Assembly (NCBI GenBank): GCA_005787665.1
Contig: SYAB01000045.1
Location: forward strand, 1 to 9,165
Direction of reading: 5' to 3'
DNA: 9,165 bases
Source of the DNA: Actinomycetota bacterium
Lineage (GTDB): Bacteria; Actinomycetota; Actinomycetes; Mycobacteriales; Mycobacteriaceae
Below are positions 1-6,564 of this stretch, piece by piece. How positions within the stretch are numbered: the stretch's first letter is position 1; every line of letters begins with the position of its first letter. The notes beneath the pieces were generated by a model, which did not search any database, was not told the DNA's origin, and worked only from the letters and a program-made list of their open reading frames with translations. The translations under genes and the position numbers were made by a program.

Positions 1-630
1 GACCGGAGCGCCGGTGACCTTCTCGATCACCATCCCGAGCAGCACCGTGTTGGTGTTGCTGTAGTGGTATCTGCTTCCCGCCGGGAACAGTGCGGGCTGG
101 GTCTTGGCGAAGTCGACCAACTGTGTGGGGGTGAAGTCCGTTGTTGCGGGGTCGGCCGCCCACGCTCGAATGAAGTCGACGTTGTCGGTGTAGCTGGGGA
201 TGCCACTGGTCATCCTTGCCAGGTCACGCAGTGTCGCGGTATCCCCGTTGGGCACCCCGGGAATGTAGGTGCCGATGCTGTCGTCCAGGGAGGCCTGCCG
301 CCGATCGACCAATTGGAGCAGCGCCATGACGGTGAACGTCTTGGTCACGCTCCCGATCCGGGTGTGATCTGCGCGTCCGGGCGGACGGTCCGAGCCGCGG
401 CCGGCGAGTCCGGTCACACCGACCCAGACGCCTGCGGGCGTCCATACCCCGGCGATCGCGCCGGGGTAGTCGTGGTCGGTGCGATGGGCGTCCAGGCGCG
501 CTTGCAATCGGGCGCGCAGCGGTTCGGTGAGTTGGGCCTCAGGGGGCGGGGACACCGGCGCGGGCGCCTCGGCCGGCGCGGTGCAACCGACTGTCAACAA
601 GGCCGCGACCGCTGCCGCAACGAGCCTCAT
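1..630 (-). CDS. Lipoprotein serine hydrolase, beta-lactamase/DD-peptidase family (partial, C-terminus beyond left edge)
   Basis: Reading leftward from an ATG at 628-630 the frame is open for 210 codons to the window edge. The N-terminus MRLVAAAVAALLTVGC is a short signal peptide ending at Cys16 in a lipobox-like context (T-V-G-C; Thr at -3 is less usual), followed by a Pro/Ala-rich spacer, so a membrane-anchored lipoprotein facing the cell wall is inferred. The class C beta-lactamase / D-Ala-D-Ala carboxypeptidase signature is present: nucleophile motif S94-V-T-K97 (in RIGSVTKTFT) and the second motif Y190-S-N192 (in YHYSNTNTVLLGMVIEKVTG). The third motif (HxG or KTG) would lie past the edge. 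Family members are DD-peptidases, beta-lactamases or esterases; the substrate cannot be told from this fragment. The start has no Shine-Dalgarno but is preceded by an extended -10 element, suggesting a leaderless mRNA. It is divergent from the cyclase/LuxR regulator gene. Confidence 0.9.
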   Translation of the reverse strand, partial: MRLVAAAVAALLTVGCTAPAEAPAPVSPPPEAQLTEPLRARLQARLDAHRTDHDYPGAIAGVWTPAGVWVGVTGLAGRGSDRPPGRADHTRIGSVTKTFTVMALLQLVDRRQASLDDSIGTYIPGVPNGDTATLRDLARMTSGIPSYTDNVDFIRAWAADPATTDFTPTQLVDFAKTQPALFPAGSRYHYSNTNTVLLGMVIEKVTGAPV

Positions 631-636
631 CGAAGG

Positions 637-645
637 AACGTAGCA
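637..645 (-). promoter_or_regulatory. Extended -10 promoter for the lipoprotein hydrolase, predicted leaderless start
   Basis: On the minus strand the bases read TGCTACGTT, a match to the extended -10 pattern TGnTAnnnT. The hexamer TACGTT ends at 637, so the usual +1 (seven bases on) is base 630, the A of the predicted ATG. No purine-rich ribosome binding site precedes that ATG and no good -35 is seen. Leaderless mRNAs are common in mycobacteria; use of this promoter is inferred from spacing only. Confidence 0.45.
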
Positions 646-691
646 GGCACGGTGTCGCGGAATACGTATGCCTGTGCCGCCGACCTACGCG

Positions 692-712
692 GTTGTGCCG
701 ATGTTGTGCCGA
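692..712 (+). repeat. Tandem 10-bp direct repeat GTTGTGCCGA in the divergent promoter region
   Basis: GTTGTGCCGA occurs at 692-701 and again at 703-712, an 11-bp period, that is about one helical turn. A partial copy TGTGCCG starts 21 bp before the first (673-679) and another, TTGTGCC, lies at 756-762. The repeats sit between the divergent hydrolase and regulator genes, upstream of the preferred GTG start of the regulator. This could be an operator array read from one face of the helix; no specific regulator can be named. If translation began at the upstream ATG (668) these bases would instead be coding. Confidence 0.3.
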
Positions 713-732
713 CTGTCGGCCGGAATGCTGGC

Positions 733-738
733 TAACAT
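733..738 (+). promoter_or_regulatory. Possible -10 hexamer (TAACAT) for the cyclase/LuxR regulator
   Basis: TAACAT fits TAnnnT and would place +1 near 745, giving a leader of about 40 nt that contains the GGAG at 771-774 before the GTG at 785. No convincing -35 was found at normal spacing, so the call is weak. It overlaps an alternative ATG start at 737. Confidence 0.25.
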
Positions 739-770
739 GAGTACCTACGCCGAAATTGTGCCTCTGAACT

Positions 771-774
771 GGAG
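771..774 (+). promoter_or_regulatory. Ribosome binding site GGAG supporting the GTG start at 785
   Basis: GGAG lies 10 nt before GTG 785. Neither of the alternative upstream in-frame ATGs (668 and 737) has a comparable purine-rich element. This, and the fact that the protein from 785 begins VSELPTGTVTLLLADVEGSTR, the usual opening of this mycobacterial family, decides the start chosen here. Confidence 0.45.
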
Positions 775-784
775 TGATCTGGCC

Positions 785-3700
785 GTGAGCGAGTTGCCGA
801 CAGGCACAGTGACGCTCTTGCTGGCCGATGTCGAGGGCTCGACCCGGCTGTGGGAAACCCAGCCTGAGCAGATGGCGGCGGCGATCGCCCGTCTCAATGC
901 CGTGGTGTCGGAGGAGGTGGCCCGCTACAGCGGCGTGCGGCCCCTCGAGCAAGGCGAGGGTGACAGTTTCGTGCTCGCTTTCGCCAAGGCCAGCGACGCC
1001 GTGGCATGCGCCTTGGCCCTCCAGCGAGTGGACTTCGGCCCGGTCAGAATGCGCATCGGCGTGCACACCGGCGAGATCCAGTTGCGCGACGATTCCAACT
1101 ACGCCGGTCCAACGATCAACCGCACGGCCCGTTTGCGGGACCTGGCCCACGGCGGGCAGACGGTCATCTCGGGGGCGGCCGAGGCGATGGTGCTCGACCA
1201 GCTGCCCGCCGGCGCCTGGCTCGCCGATCTGGGGACTCACCCGTTGCGGGACCTGCCACGTGCCGAACGGGTCCTACAACTCAACCACCCCGACCTGCGC
1301 GCGGACTTCCCGCCGCTGCGGGTTTCGGCCCCGGGGCGTCGCTCGCGGCTTCCGGTACAGCTGACCAGCTTCGTCGGGGGCACCGGTCAGATCGCCGCAG
1401 TAACGGAACTGCTGGGCGACAACAGGGTTGTCACGTTGACAGGCGCCGGCGGGGCGGGCAAGACCCGGCTGGCGCTGCGCGTCGCGGCCGAGGCTGAGCC
1501 AGGGTTCGACGGTGAGGTGTTCTTCGTGGATCTGGCGCCGATCACCAACCCAGCTGTGGTTCCGGTCGCCGTCGCCCGTGCATTGGAGCTGACCGACCAG
1601 CCGGGCCGCACGACGATGGAGACGATCAGAAGGTTCGTCACCGACCGCAGACTGCTTATCGTGCTGGACAACTGCGAGCACGTGATCGATGCGTGCTGCG
1701 ATCTGCTGGCGGATGCCCTCGATGCCGGCAGGGGGGTCTCGGTGTTGGCGACCAGTCGTGAGCCGATCGGCATCCCGGGCGAGGTCACCTGGCCGGTGCC
1801 GCCCTTGTCGATCGACGACGACGCCGTCGCGTTGTTCCTCGACCGGGCTCGCAAGACCAGACCCGACTTCACGCCCGATCCCGAGCAGACGAAGACGATC
1901 ACCGAGATTTGCCGACGCCTCGACGGGATGCCACTGGCTATCGAATTGGCCGCGGCACGAACCCGTACTTTGTCGATCGCGCAGATCCTGGACAGTCTGC
2001 GCAGCAGCTTCCGGCTCCTCACCGGAGGCGCCCGGACCGCGGTGCGCCGCCAGCAGACGCTCTCGGCTTCCATCGACTGGTCCCACTCGCTGCTCACCGA
2101 AACCGAACGAATCCTGTTGCGCCGTCTGGCGGCATTCACCGGGGGCTTCGACCTCGCCGCCGCGACTGCCGTCGGAGCCGACACGGATTCCGAACGCGCT
2201 CAGCTGATCGATGTTCTCGGCCTGCTGGTGGACAAGTCGCTCGTCGTCGCCGAGGAGTCCAGCGGCGGGATGCGCTATCGACTGCTGGCGACCGTGCGCC
2301 AGTACAGCGCGGAGAAACTCGCCACCTCCGGTGAGGCCGACGCTGTCCGTGCCCGTCACTCCTTGTATTACGCAAGCACGATGGAGAAATGGAGTGCCGA
2401 GGTGCGCGGCGACGGCGCCCCGCTGGTTCCATGGGCCTTGGTCGAGATGGACAACCTGAGGTCGGCGTTTGCCTGGAGTTGCGAGAACGGCGACTTCGGC
2501 TCCGCCCTGAGCATGGTCTCGATGGCGCAGCGCCTGTGGGTGACCAAGGGGCGTTACCGGGAGGGTCTCGCCGCCTTCGACGCGGTTTTCAGCGACGAAC
2601 GCTTCCGCCGAGGCGACGTCGCGCCGGCGATCTGGATTCGCGCGGCAGCCGATGACGCGATCCTGTCGGCGTGGCAGGATGCGCCGCCAAACAGGTCTCG
2701 CATTGAAGAGGCACTGGCAGTCGCCCGGGAGATCGGCGATGACCGTCTGACCCTGCGGGCCTTGACGGCCTGCGGGACGATCGCGGTCGATGATTCGGCG
2801 CTGTTCTTCACCGAAGCGGCCGCCTTGGCGCGGTCCTGCGGCGATGACGCGGCGCTTGCGGAGATCCTGGCCTACATCACCTACGACCTGGTGCACTACG
2901 CCGGCCAGCCCGAGCAGGCGCATGTCGTGGGCGAGGAGGCATCCCGGCTGACCGATCGGCTGGAGGACGTGTTCTTCTCCCGCTACATCCGCGGATTCTT
3001 GAGTGTGGCCTTGGCCGAACTGGGACGGCTTTCTGAGGCCATCGCCCTCGGCCAGGGCGCGGTTGACGAGGCTCGCCTCGTCGGGGACCTTGCCATGGAG
3101 GGATTCGGGCTGACCTGCATCGGTTTCGCGCGGGTGTTCACCGGAGAACCCGATGCCGCGCATGCGGCCGCCACGGGCGCCTTGACCATCCGTCCCGACA
3201 TTGCTGGTGATCAGGCCTTCAACCATGCGGTGCTGGCTCACGCAGCACTCGGGCGCGGCGACCAGGCCGAAGCCCAACGGGAATGCGACGCAGCAGTCGC
3301 CGCTGCCCATCCCATGAGCCAACTTCGAAACTCCTCCCTGCTGCGCAGCATGATCCCGATGGCGCAGACGGCGATGGCGCGAGGCGATCTGGCGGCCGCC
3401 CGTCGGTGGGCCGATGAGACCGTTGCCGGTACCGCCGGGGCAATCCGGGTGATGGCGTTGGCGGTTCGCGCCCGGGTGGCCATCGCGCAAGGGGAACCGA
3501 CCCAAGCCGATCGTGACGCCCACGACGCGTTGGCGGCCGCCGCGGAAGCCGGTGGGTTGCTTTCCGTCCCCGACGTACTGGAATGTCTGGCTGCGCTCGC
3601 CGACGACGATCCGAAGCGCGCCGCGCGCCTCCTGGGAGCCGCGCAGGGAATTCGGCGCCGGACGCGAGAGGTGAGGTGTCGGGTCTTCGACGCCGAACAC

Positions 3701-4054
3701 GAGCAGACCCTGAGCCGCGTGCGTGAAACGTTGGGGGAAAACGTATTTGATCGCTACCGCACCGAGGGGGAGGAACTGGGCACCCCGGAAGCGATCGCTT
3801 TCGCCCACCGCGGACGGGGAGAACGCAAACGGCCGGCCAGCGGGTGGGAATCATTGACCCCAGCCGAGCGGGACGTGATCCGATTGCTCAGCGAGGGCCT
3901 GTCCAACAAAGAGATCGCCGCGCGGTTGTTCATCTCCCCGCGCACCGCGCAGACCCACCTCACGCATATCTACAGCAAGCTCAACCTGTCCTCGCGCGTC
4001 CATGTCGTCCGGGAAGCAGCCCGACACGCCGATCCCGTGGAACCGGAACGCTAA
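785..4054 (+). CDS. Adenylyl cyclase-domain / STAND ATPase / LuxR-family transcriptional regulator (Rv0386-like architecture)
   Basis: A 1089-residue protein (numbered from GTG 785) with three parts. First, a class III nucleotide cyclase domain, about 7-165: metal-binding D15 (ADVEGSTRLW) and D60 (QGEGDSF), and transition-state N112 and R116 (INRTAR). The substrate-specifying positions, normally Lys and Asp, are Q56 and N105, as I recall for M. tuberculosis Rv0386. Second, a STAND/NB-ARC-like ATPase, about 190-520: Walker A 220-227 (GAGGAGKT), Walker B 290-295 (LLIVLD), a TSR arginine, and G-M-P-L-A at 381-385; then a long Ala/Leu-rich helical (TPR-like) region to about 1020. Third, a C-terminal LuxR/GerE helix-turn-helix, about 1022-1082 (LTPAERDVIRLLSEGLSNKEIAARLFISPRTAQTHL). 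It is presumably a cytoplasmic regulator that couples a nucleotide or ligand signal to transcription; the ligand and target genes are unknown. The frame is open upstream to ATG 737 (1105 aa) and ATG 668 (1128 aa), but 785 fits the family start and has an RBS. Divergent from the hydrolase gene; 51 bp before the PPOX gene. Confidence 0.93.
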   Translation: MSELPTGTVTLLLADVEGSTRLWETQPEQMAAAIARLNAVVSEEVARYSGVRPLEQGEGDSFVLAFAKASDAVACALALQRVDFGPVRMRIGVHTGEIQLRDDSNYAGPTINRTARLRDLAHGGQTVISGAAEAMVLDQLPAGAWLADLGTHPLRDLPRAERVLQLNHPDLRADFPPLRVSAPGRRSRLPVQLTSFVGGTGQIAAVTELLGDNRVVTLTGAGGAGKTRLALRVAAEAEPGFDGEVFFVDLAPITNPAVVPVAVARALELTDQPGRTTMETIRRFVTDRRLLIVLDNCEHVIDACCDLLADALDAGRGVSVLATSREPIGIPGEVTWPVPPLSIDDDAVALFLDRARKTRPDFTPDPEQTKTITEICRRLDGMPLAIELAAARTRTLSIAQILDSLRSSFRLLTGGARTAVRRQQTLSASIDWSHSLLTETERILLRRLAAFTGGFDLAAATAVGADTDSERAQLIDVLGLLVDKSLVVAEESSGGMRYRLLATVRQYSAEKLATSGEADAVRARHSLYYASTMEKWSAEVRGDGAPLVPWALVEMDNLRSAFAWSCENGDFGSALSMVSMAQRLWVTKGRYREGLAAFDAVFSDERFRRGDVAPAIWIRAAADDAILSAWQDAPPNRSRIEEALAVAREIGDDRLTLRALTACGTIAVDDSALFFTEAAALARSCGDDAALAEILAYITYDLVHYAGQPEQAHVVGEEASRLTDRLEDVFFSRYIRGFLSVALAELGRLSEAIALGQGAVDEARLVGDLAMEGFGLTCIGFARVFTGEPDAAHAAATGALTIRPDIAGDQAFNHAVLAHAALGRGDQAEAQRECDAAVAAAHPMSQLRNSSLLRSMIPMAQTAMARGDLAAARRWADETVAGTAGAIRVMALAVRARVAIAQGEPTQADRDAHDALAAAAEAGGLLSVPDVLECLAALADDDPKRAARLLGAAQGIRRRTREVRCRVFDAEHEQTLSRVRETLGENVFDRYRTEGEELGTPEAIAFAHRGRGERKRPASGWESLTPAERDVIRLLSEGLSNKEIAARLFISPRTAQTHLTHIYSKLNLSSRVHVVREAARHADPVEPER

Positions 4055-4090
4055 GGGCGAAGATCACGATGCGAAGCGCGCTCTTTCTCT

Positions 4091-4099
4091 TGTTAACCT
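4091..4099 (+). promoter_or_regulatory. Extended -10 promoter for the PPOX/VOC gene pair, predicted leaderless start
   Basis: TGTTAACCT matches TGnTAnnnT. The hexamer TAACCT ends at 4099, putting +1 at 4106, the A of the ATG of the PPOX gene. There is no Shine-Dalgarno upstream of this start, and the region just before is pyrimidine-rich with no clear -35. The same arrangement is seen for the hydrolase gene at 630. An in-frame GTG at 4103 is the alternative start. Confidence 0.5.
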
Positions 4100-4105
4100 C
4101 GCGTG

Positions 4106-4546
4106 ATGCCACGAAAGTTGAGCGACGAACAGATTGAGTCGTATCTGGACAGCCGTCCGGGCTGGGCGATACTGAGCACCGTCGAGAAGGACGGGTTCCC
4201 GCATTCAGTACCCCTGGGATATTTCCGCCTCGGCCGCGACATCGTCATGGGAGTACGCGACGGGACGCGCAAGGTTGCCAACGTCGAAACCAACCCGAGC
4301 GTGAGCATTTTGCTCGAAGACGGCTCCACCATGGCAGATATCCGGGGAGTGATGTTCCAGGGTCACGCCCGCATTGTTCGGGAACCCAGCGAAACCGTCG
4401 AACTCGCGAGGGAGGGCGCTCGGGCGCGCGGCGTGCCAGAGTCGGAGTGGCCCACCGAACCCAGACCGGGCGCCGCCTACATCCGCATGACACCCGTGAG
4501 AACTGTGTCGTGGGATTACTCTCCGACAACACCGGACGAGGCTTAG
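4106..4546 (+). CDS. PPOX-class split-barrel flavin/F420-binding protein (pyridoxamine 5'-phosphate oxidase family)
   Basis: A 146-residue protein, the usual size of single-domain split beta-barrel proteins. The features that place it are: an N-terminal helix (LSDEQIESYLDSRPGWAILSTVEKDGFPHSVPLGYFRLGRDIVMGV), in which the strand after ILSTV..DG.PHSVP is the family's conserved barrel; the G-T-R-K-V-A-N-V-E-T-N-P motif, typical of cofactor phosphate binding in this superfamily; and the following strand VSILLEDG. In mycobacteria such proteins bind F420, FMN or heme and reduce diverse small molecules; cofactor and substrate cannot be fixed from sequence alone. The start at ATG 4106 coincides with a predicted leaderless +1; GTG 4103 is one codon upstream. 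The stop is 17 bp before the VOC gene, which is probably co-transcribed. It could also be called simply a 'pyridoxamine 5'-phosphate oxidase family protein'; true PNPOx activity is not claimed. Confidence 0.85.
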   Translation: MPRKLSDEQIESYLDSRPGWAILSTVEKDGFPHSVPLGYFRLGRDIVMGVRDGTRKVANVETNPSVSILLEDGSTMADIRGVMFQGHARIVREPSETVELAREGARARGVPESEWPTEPRPGAAYIRMTPVRTVSWDYSPTTPDEA

Positions 4547-4563
4547 CTTCGCCGGCCGCACCG

Positions 4564-5133
4564 ATGTCGACTCTCACGTGGCTGGGCGTACCCGGCGACG
4601 AACGGGCATGGACGGCGCTCGGTTTCGTCATCGACAGGGGCGGATTCACCGTCGGCGGAGTCCGTTGCAGCATCGGTGGCAGCGGCTGGGGATTCGATGA
4701 GATCCATGCCGATCCGTCCGCTCTCGGGGTGCCGACCGCCACATGTCCCGCGGCTGCCCCGAGCGCGCACCCGTGCGGGGTCACCGCTGCCGACCACATC
4801 GTCTACACCGTGCCGGATCTGGACCCGGCGGTCGACGCACTCAACGCTGTGCTGGGCTCGACGCCGCGCAGACGCTTTCACCCGAGAGGGCCGGATGGTC
4901 CGGAGATGGCCTTCTATCGCGTCGGCGAAGCCTTTATCGAGGTCGTCGCGAGCGGCGGCCAACCCGCACTCATTGGGCTGGCGCTGAAGACGCCGGATCT
5001 CGATGCCACGGTGGCTCAGATCCGCCTCTGCGGTGGACCGATATCCGACCCCAAGCCGGCGGTACAGGGCGGGCGGATCGCATCGGTCTGGAGCGGCCAC
5101 CTGCAATGGGGCCTTGCCGTCATGGGCACCTAG
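4564..5133 (+). CDS. VOC-superfamily (glyoxalase/dioxygenase-like) protein
   Basis: A 189-residue protein from ATG 4564. The clear part is a vicinal-oxygen-chelate module starting near residue 75: DH78IVYTVPDLDPAVDALNAVLG, then MAFYRVGEAFIE126VV, with H78 and E126 in the positions of usual metal ligands. It is followed by a second half (GLALKTPDLDATVAQIRLCGGPISDPKPAVQGGRIASV...GLAVMG) of the type found in mycobacterial 'glyoxalase-like' proteins. The first ~72 residues also look like a decayed VOC half (WLGVPGDERAWTALGFVIDRGGFTVGGVRCSIGG) lacking obvious ligands. The reaction is unknown: family members include lyases, isomerases, ring-cleavage dioxygenases and resistance proteins. The frame is open back to 4447, but that would overlap the PPOX gene by about 100 bp; no strong RBS precedes 4564, so translational coupling to the PPOX gene is inferred. 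It ends 18 bp from the convergent P450 stop. Confidence 0.8.
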   Translation: MSTLTWLGVPGDERAWTALGFVIDRGGFTVGGVRCSIGGSGWGFDEIHADPSALGVPTATCPAAAPSAHPCGVTAADHIVYTVPDLDPAVDALNAVLGSTPRRRFHPRGPDGPEMAFYRVGEAFIEVVASGGQPALIGLALKTPDLDATVAQIRLCGGPISDPKPAVQGGRIASVWSGHLQWGLAVMGT

Positions 5134-5151
5134 CGCCGGCGATTGTCCGCC

Positions 5152-6399
5152 TCAGCTATCGAAGGCGATCGGTACCGTGATGGGCCCGCTCAGCGGTGGT
5201 CCCAGGGGCTTCCAGCGGACCGGCCCGACGCAGCGGGCGCCGGGCATGCGCTGCGCCATCACGGTGAGGGCCTCGGCGAGTTCGACTCTGGCGAGGTTGG
5301 CACCGAGGCAGTAGTGCGCGCCGACACCGAAGGACAGCATCGGGGCGGTGCCCCCGCGGGTGATGTCGAGGCGGTCGGGGTCCGCATAGACCGCGGGATC
5401 CCGGTTGGCGGCCGCCTTGTTCGCCAGGATCAGCGTGCCGGCGGGGATCAGGACACCACCGATCTCGACGTCCTCGACCGCCTGGCGGGGCGTGCAGAAC
5501 GAGACCAGGGAGTGGCGCAGCGTCTCCTCAACCGCCTGCATCGCCCGTTCGGGCTGCCGGCCCAACAGCGCCCACTGCTCGGGGTTCTCGCACAGTGCGT
5601 GAACCGAGGCGGCCAGTTGGTGGCGGGTGGAATCGGTGCCCGCGATGAGGAGCGTGGACGCCAGTCGGCGCAACTCCGCTCCGGTGAGGCGGTCGTCGCC
5701 GTCCTCGGCCCGGATCAGTTCCGAAATCAGGTCATCGGTCAGCGAGTGGCGGCGGGTGGCGACCATATCGTCGATGTAGGCGTCGAGACGTTCGAAGGCA
5801 TTGACGATGACCGATTCGTGCTCGGCGATGTTCCAGCTGAACATTCTGAAGATGTCGTCGGTCCACTGCGAGAACAGTTCCCAGTCCTGCGCGGGTGCAC
5901 CGAGCAGCGCGCAGATGATCGGGATCGGATAGGGCCGGGCGATGTCGGCGACGACGTCGCACGTTCCGCGCGCAGCACGGCTATCCACCAGACCGGTGAT
6001 CACCTCGACCACGGTGCCGCGTAGGCGATCGGCGGCGGCGGGGGTGAAGGCCTTGGAGACGAGGCGGCGCAACCGATGGTGTTCAGATCCGGTGAGACTG
6101 GTCAGCGATGGTGCATTGCCGCGTTCCCAGAGCGGACCGCTGGTGATGCCCTGGAATTCCAGGAACATGCCCCGGGGCATGCGGAACCGCGGGTCGCGCA
6201 GGACGCTTCGGACCAGTTCGTAATTCAGCAGTTCCGGACCGTGGGGTCCTCTCGCGATCGGCCCCTGCCGACGGGCGGCGTGGATGACGGCGTGCGCCTC
6301 CTCCGGGCTCGTGCAGTGGTCGTAGTCGATCGAGGGCAGGTCGGCCTCCCCGATGGTGGGGCAGCTCGACCGGCGGGCCGGAAGGGTCAGGGTCGCCAT
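5152..6399 (-). CDS. Cytochrome P450 (soluble bacterial class)
   Basis: A 415-residue protein with no membrane anchor, the standard length for actinobacterial P450s. It would be a cytoplasmic heme monooxygenase needing a ferredoxin and reductase, neither of which is in the window. Motifs seen: heme loop F357-G-V-G-A-H-Y-C364-L-G (Cys364 the axial thiolate ligand); K-helix E292-T-L-R295; I-helix A253-G-T-D256-S257-T258; and upstream C-helix HHRLRRLVSKAF, where an Arg and the preceding HH/WxxxR-like residues contact heme propionates. In the I-helix the residue aligned with the conserved proton-relay threonine is Ser257, with Thr258 next to it. The CYP family and substrate cannot be assigned here. 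The ATG at 6397-6399 is preceded by GAGGA four bases upstream. It lies 165 bp downstream of the PTS gene on the same strand and convergent to the VOC gene. Confidence 0.95.
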   Translation of the reverse strand: MATLTLPARRSSCPTIGEADLPSIDYDHCTSPEEAHAVIHAARRQGPIARGPHGPELLNYELVRSVLRDPRFRMPRGMFLEFQGITSGPLWERGNAPSLTSLTGSEHHRLRRLVSKAFTPAAADRLRGTVVEVITGLVDSRAARGTCDVVADIARPYPIPIICALLGAPAQDWELFSQWTDDIFRMFSWNIAEHESVIVNAFERLDAYIDDMVATRRHSLTDDLISELIRAEDGDDRLTGAELRRLASTLLIAGTDSTRHQLAASVHALCENPEQWALLGRQPERAMQAVEETLRHSLVSFCTPRQAVEDVEIGGVLIPAGTLILANKAAANRDPAVYADPDRLDITRGGTAPMLSFGVGAHYCLGANLARVELAEALTVMAQRMPGARCVGPVRWKPLGPPLSGPITVPIAFDS

Positions 6400-6475
6400 G
6401 GTGTCCTCGCGTCTCGGTGGGTGCGGACGGGCCGCTTCGGCCCCACCAAGAACTATCCGGGGCTGCGCCCGCGCA

Positions 6476-6513
6476 GACAGTCGTCACATGTGACCCTTCA
6501 CCGGATGACTGTC
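6476..6513. promoter_or_regulatory. Candidate operator: 12-bp perfect palindrome GTCACATGTGAC inside a longer inverted repeat, upstream of the P450
   Basis: GTCACATGTGAC (6483-6494) is its own reverse complement. It is overlapped by a second dyad GTGA-CCCT-TCAC (6490-6501). Around both is an inverted pair GACAGTC (6476-6482) and GACTGTC (6507-6513). The cluster lies about 80-115 bp upstream of the P450 start codon, in the 165-bp gap between the PTS stop and the P450 start. It resembles a binding site for a dimeric repressor, but the regulator is unknown. The rest of this gap shows no gene; no clear terminator or -35/-10 pair was found. Confidence 0.4.
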
Positions 6514-6564
6514 GTGTCCTGCTTTTGGACCACAACCGCCACCGCCGGGGGCGACGATGAGCGG

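Noticed and set aside
64..735. 223-codon plus-strand frame opposite the hydrolase
   Set aside because: It is a shadow of the lipoprotein gene, which carries SxxK and YxN motifs on the minus strand.
539..1240. 233-codon minus-strand frame across the divergent region
   Set aside because: It overlaps the hydrolase N-terminus in another frame and the cyclase domain; no motif or RBS supports it.
1274..3808. Very long open frame (844 codons) on the minus strand opposite the cyclase/LuxR gene
   Set aside because: It lies wholly inside a gene with clear domains on the other strand; long antisense frames are expected in high-GC coding DNA, and its translation has no recognisable domain and an Arg/Gly/Gln-rich composition.
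4075..4090. Possible terminator after the regulator gene (AGCGCGCT followed by pyrimidines)
   Set aside because: The palindrome has no loop and the following tract is mixed C/T, so no stable hairpin-plus-U-tract is formed.
4447..4563. Upstream in-frame start for the VOC gene (GTG 4447)
   Set aside because: It would overlap the PPOX coding region by 100 bp, and the added residues do not resemble VOC proteins.
5134..5151. Possible bidirectional terminator between the convergent VOC and P450 genes
   Set aside because: Only a short CGCCGGCG palindrome without loop space or T-tracts is present in the 18-bp gap.
5143..6024. 293-codon plus-strand frame opposite the P450
   Set aside because: It is antisense to the P450 with all its hallmark motifs; the translation is low-complexity Arg/Gly/Asp.
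6483..6501. Crp/Rv3676-type site at the P450 upstream palindrome
   Set aside because: The half-sites are arranged as TCAC-AT-GTGA and GTGA-N4-TCAC; the known pattern needs TGTGA-N6-TCACA, so the spacing is wrong.
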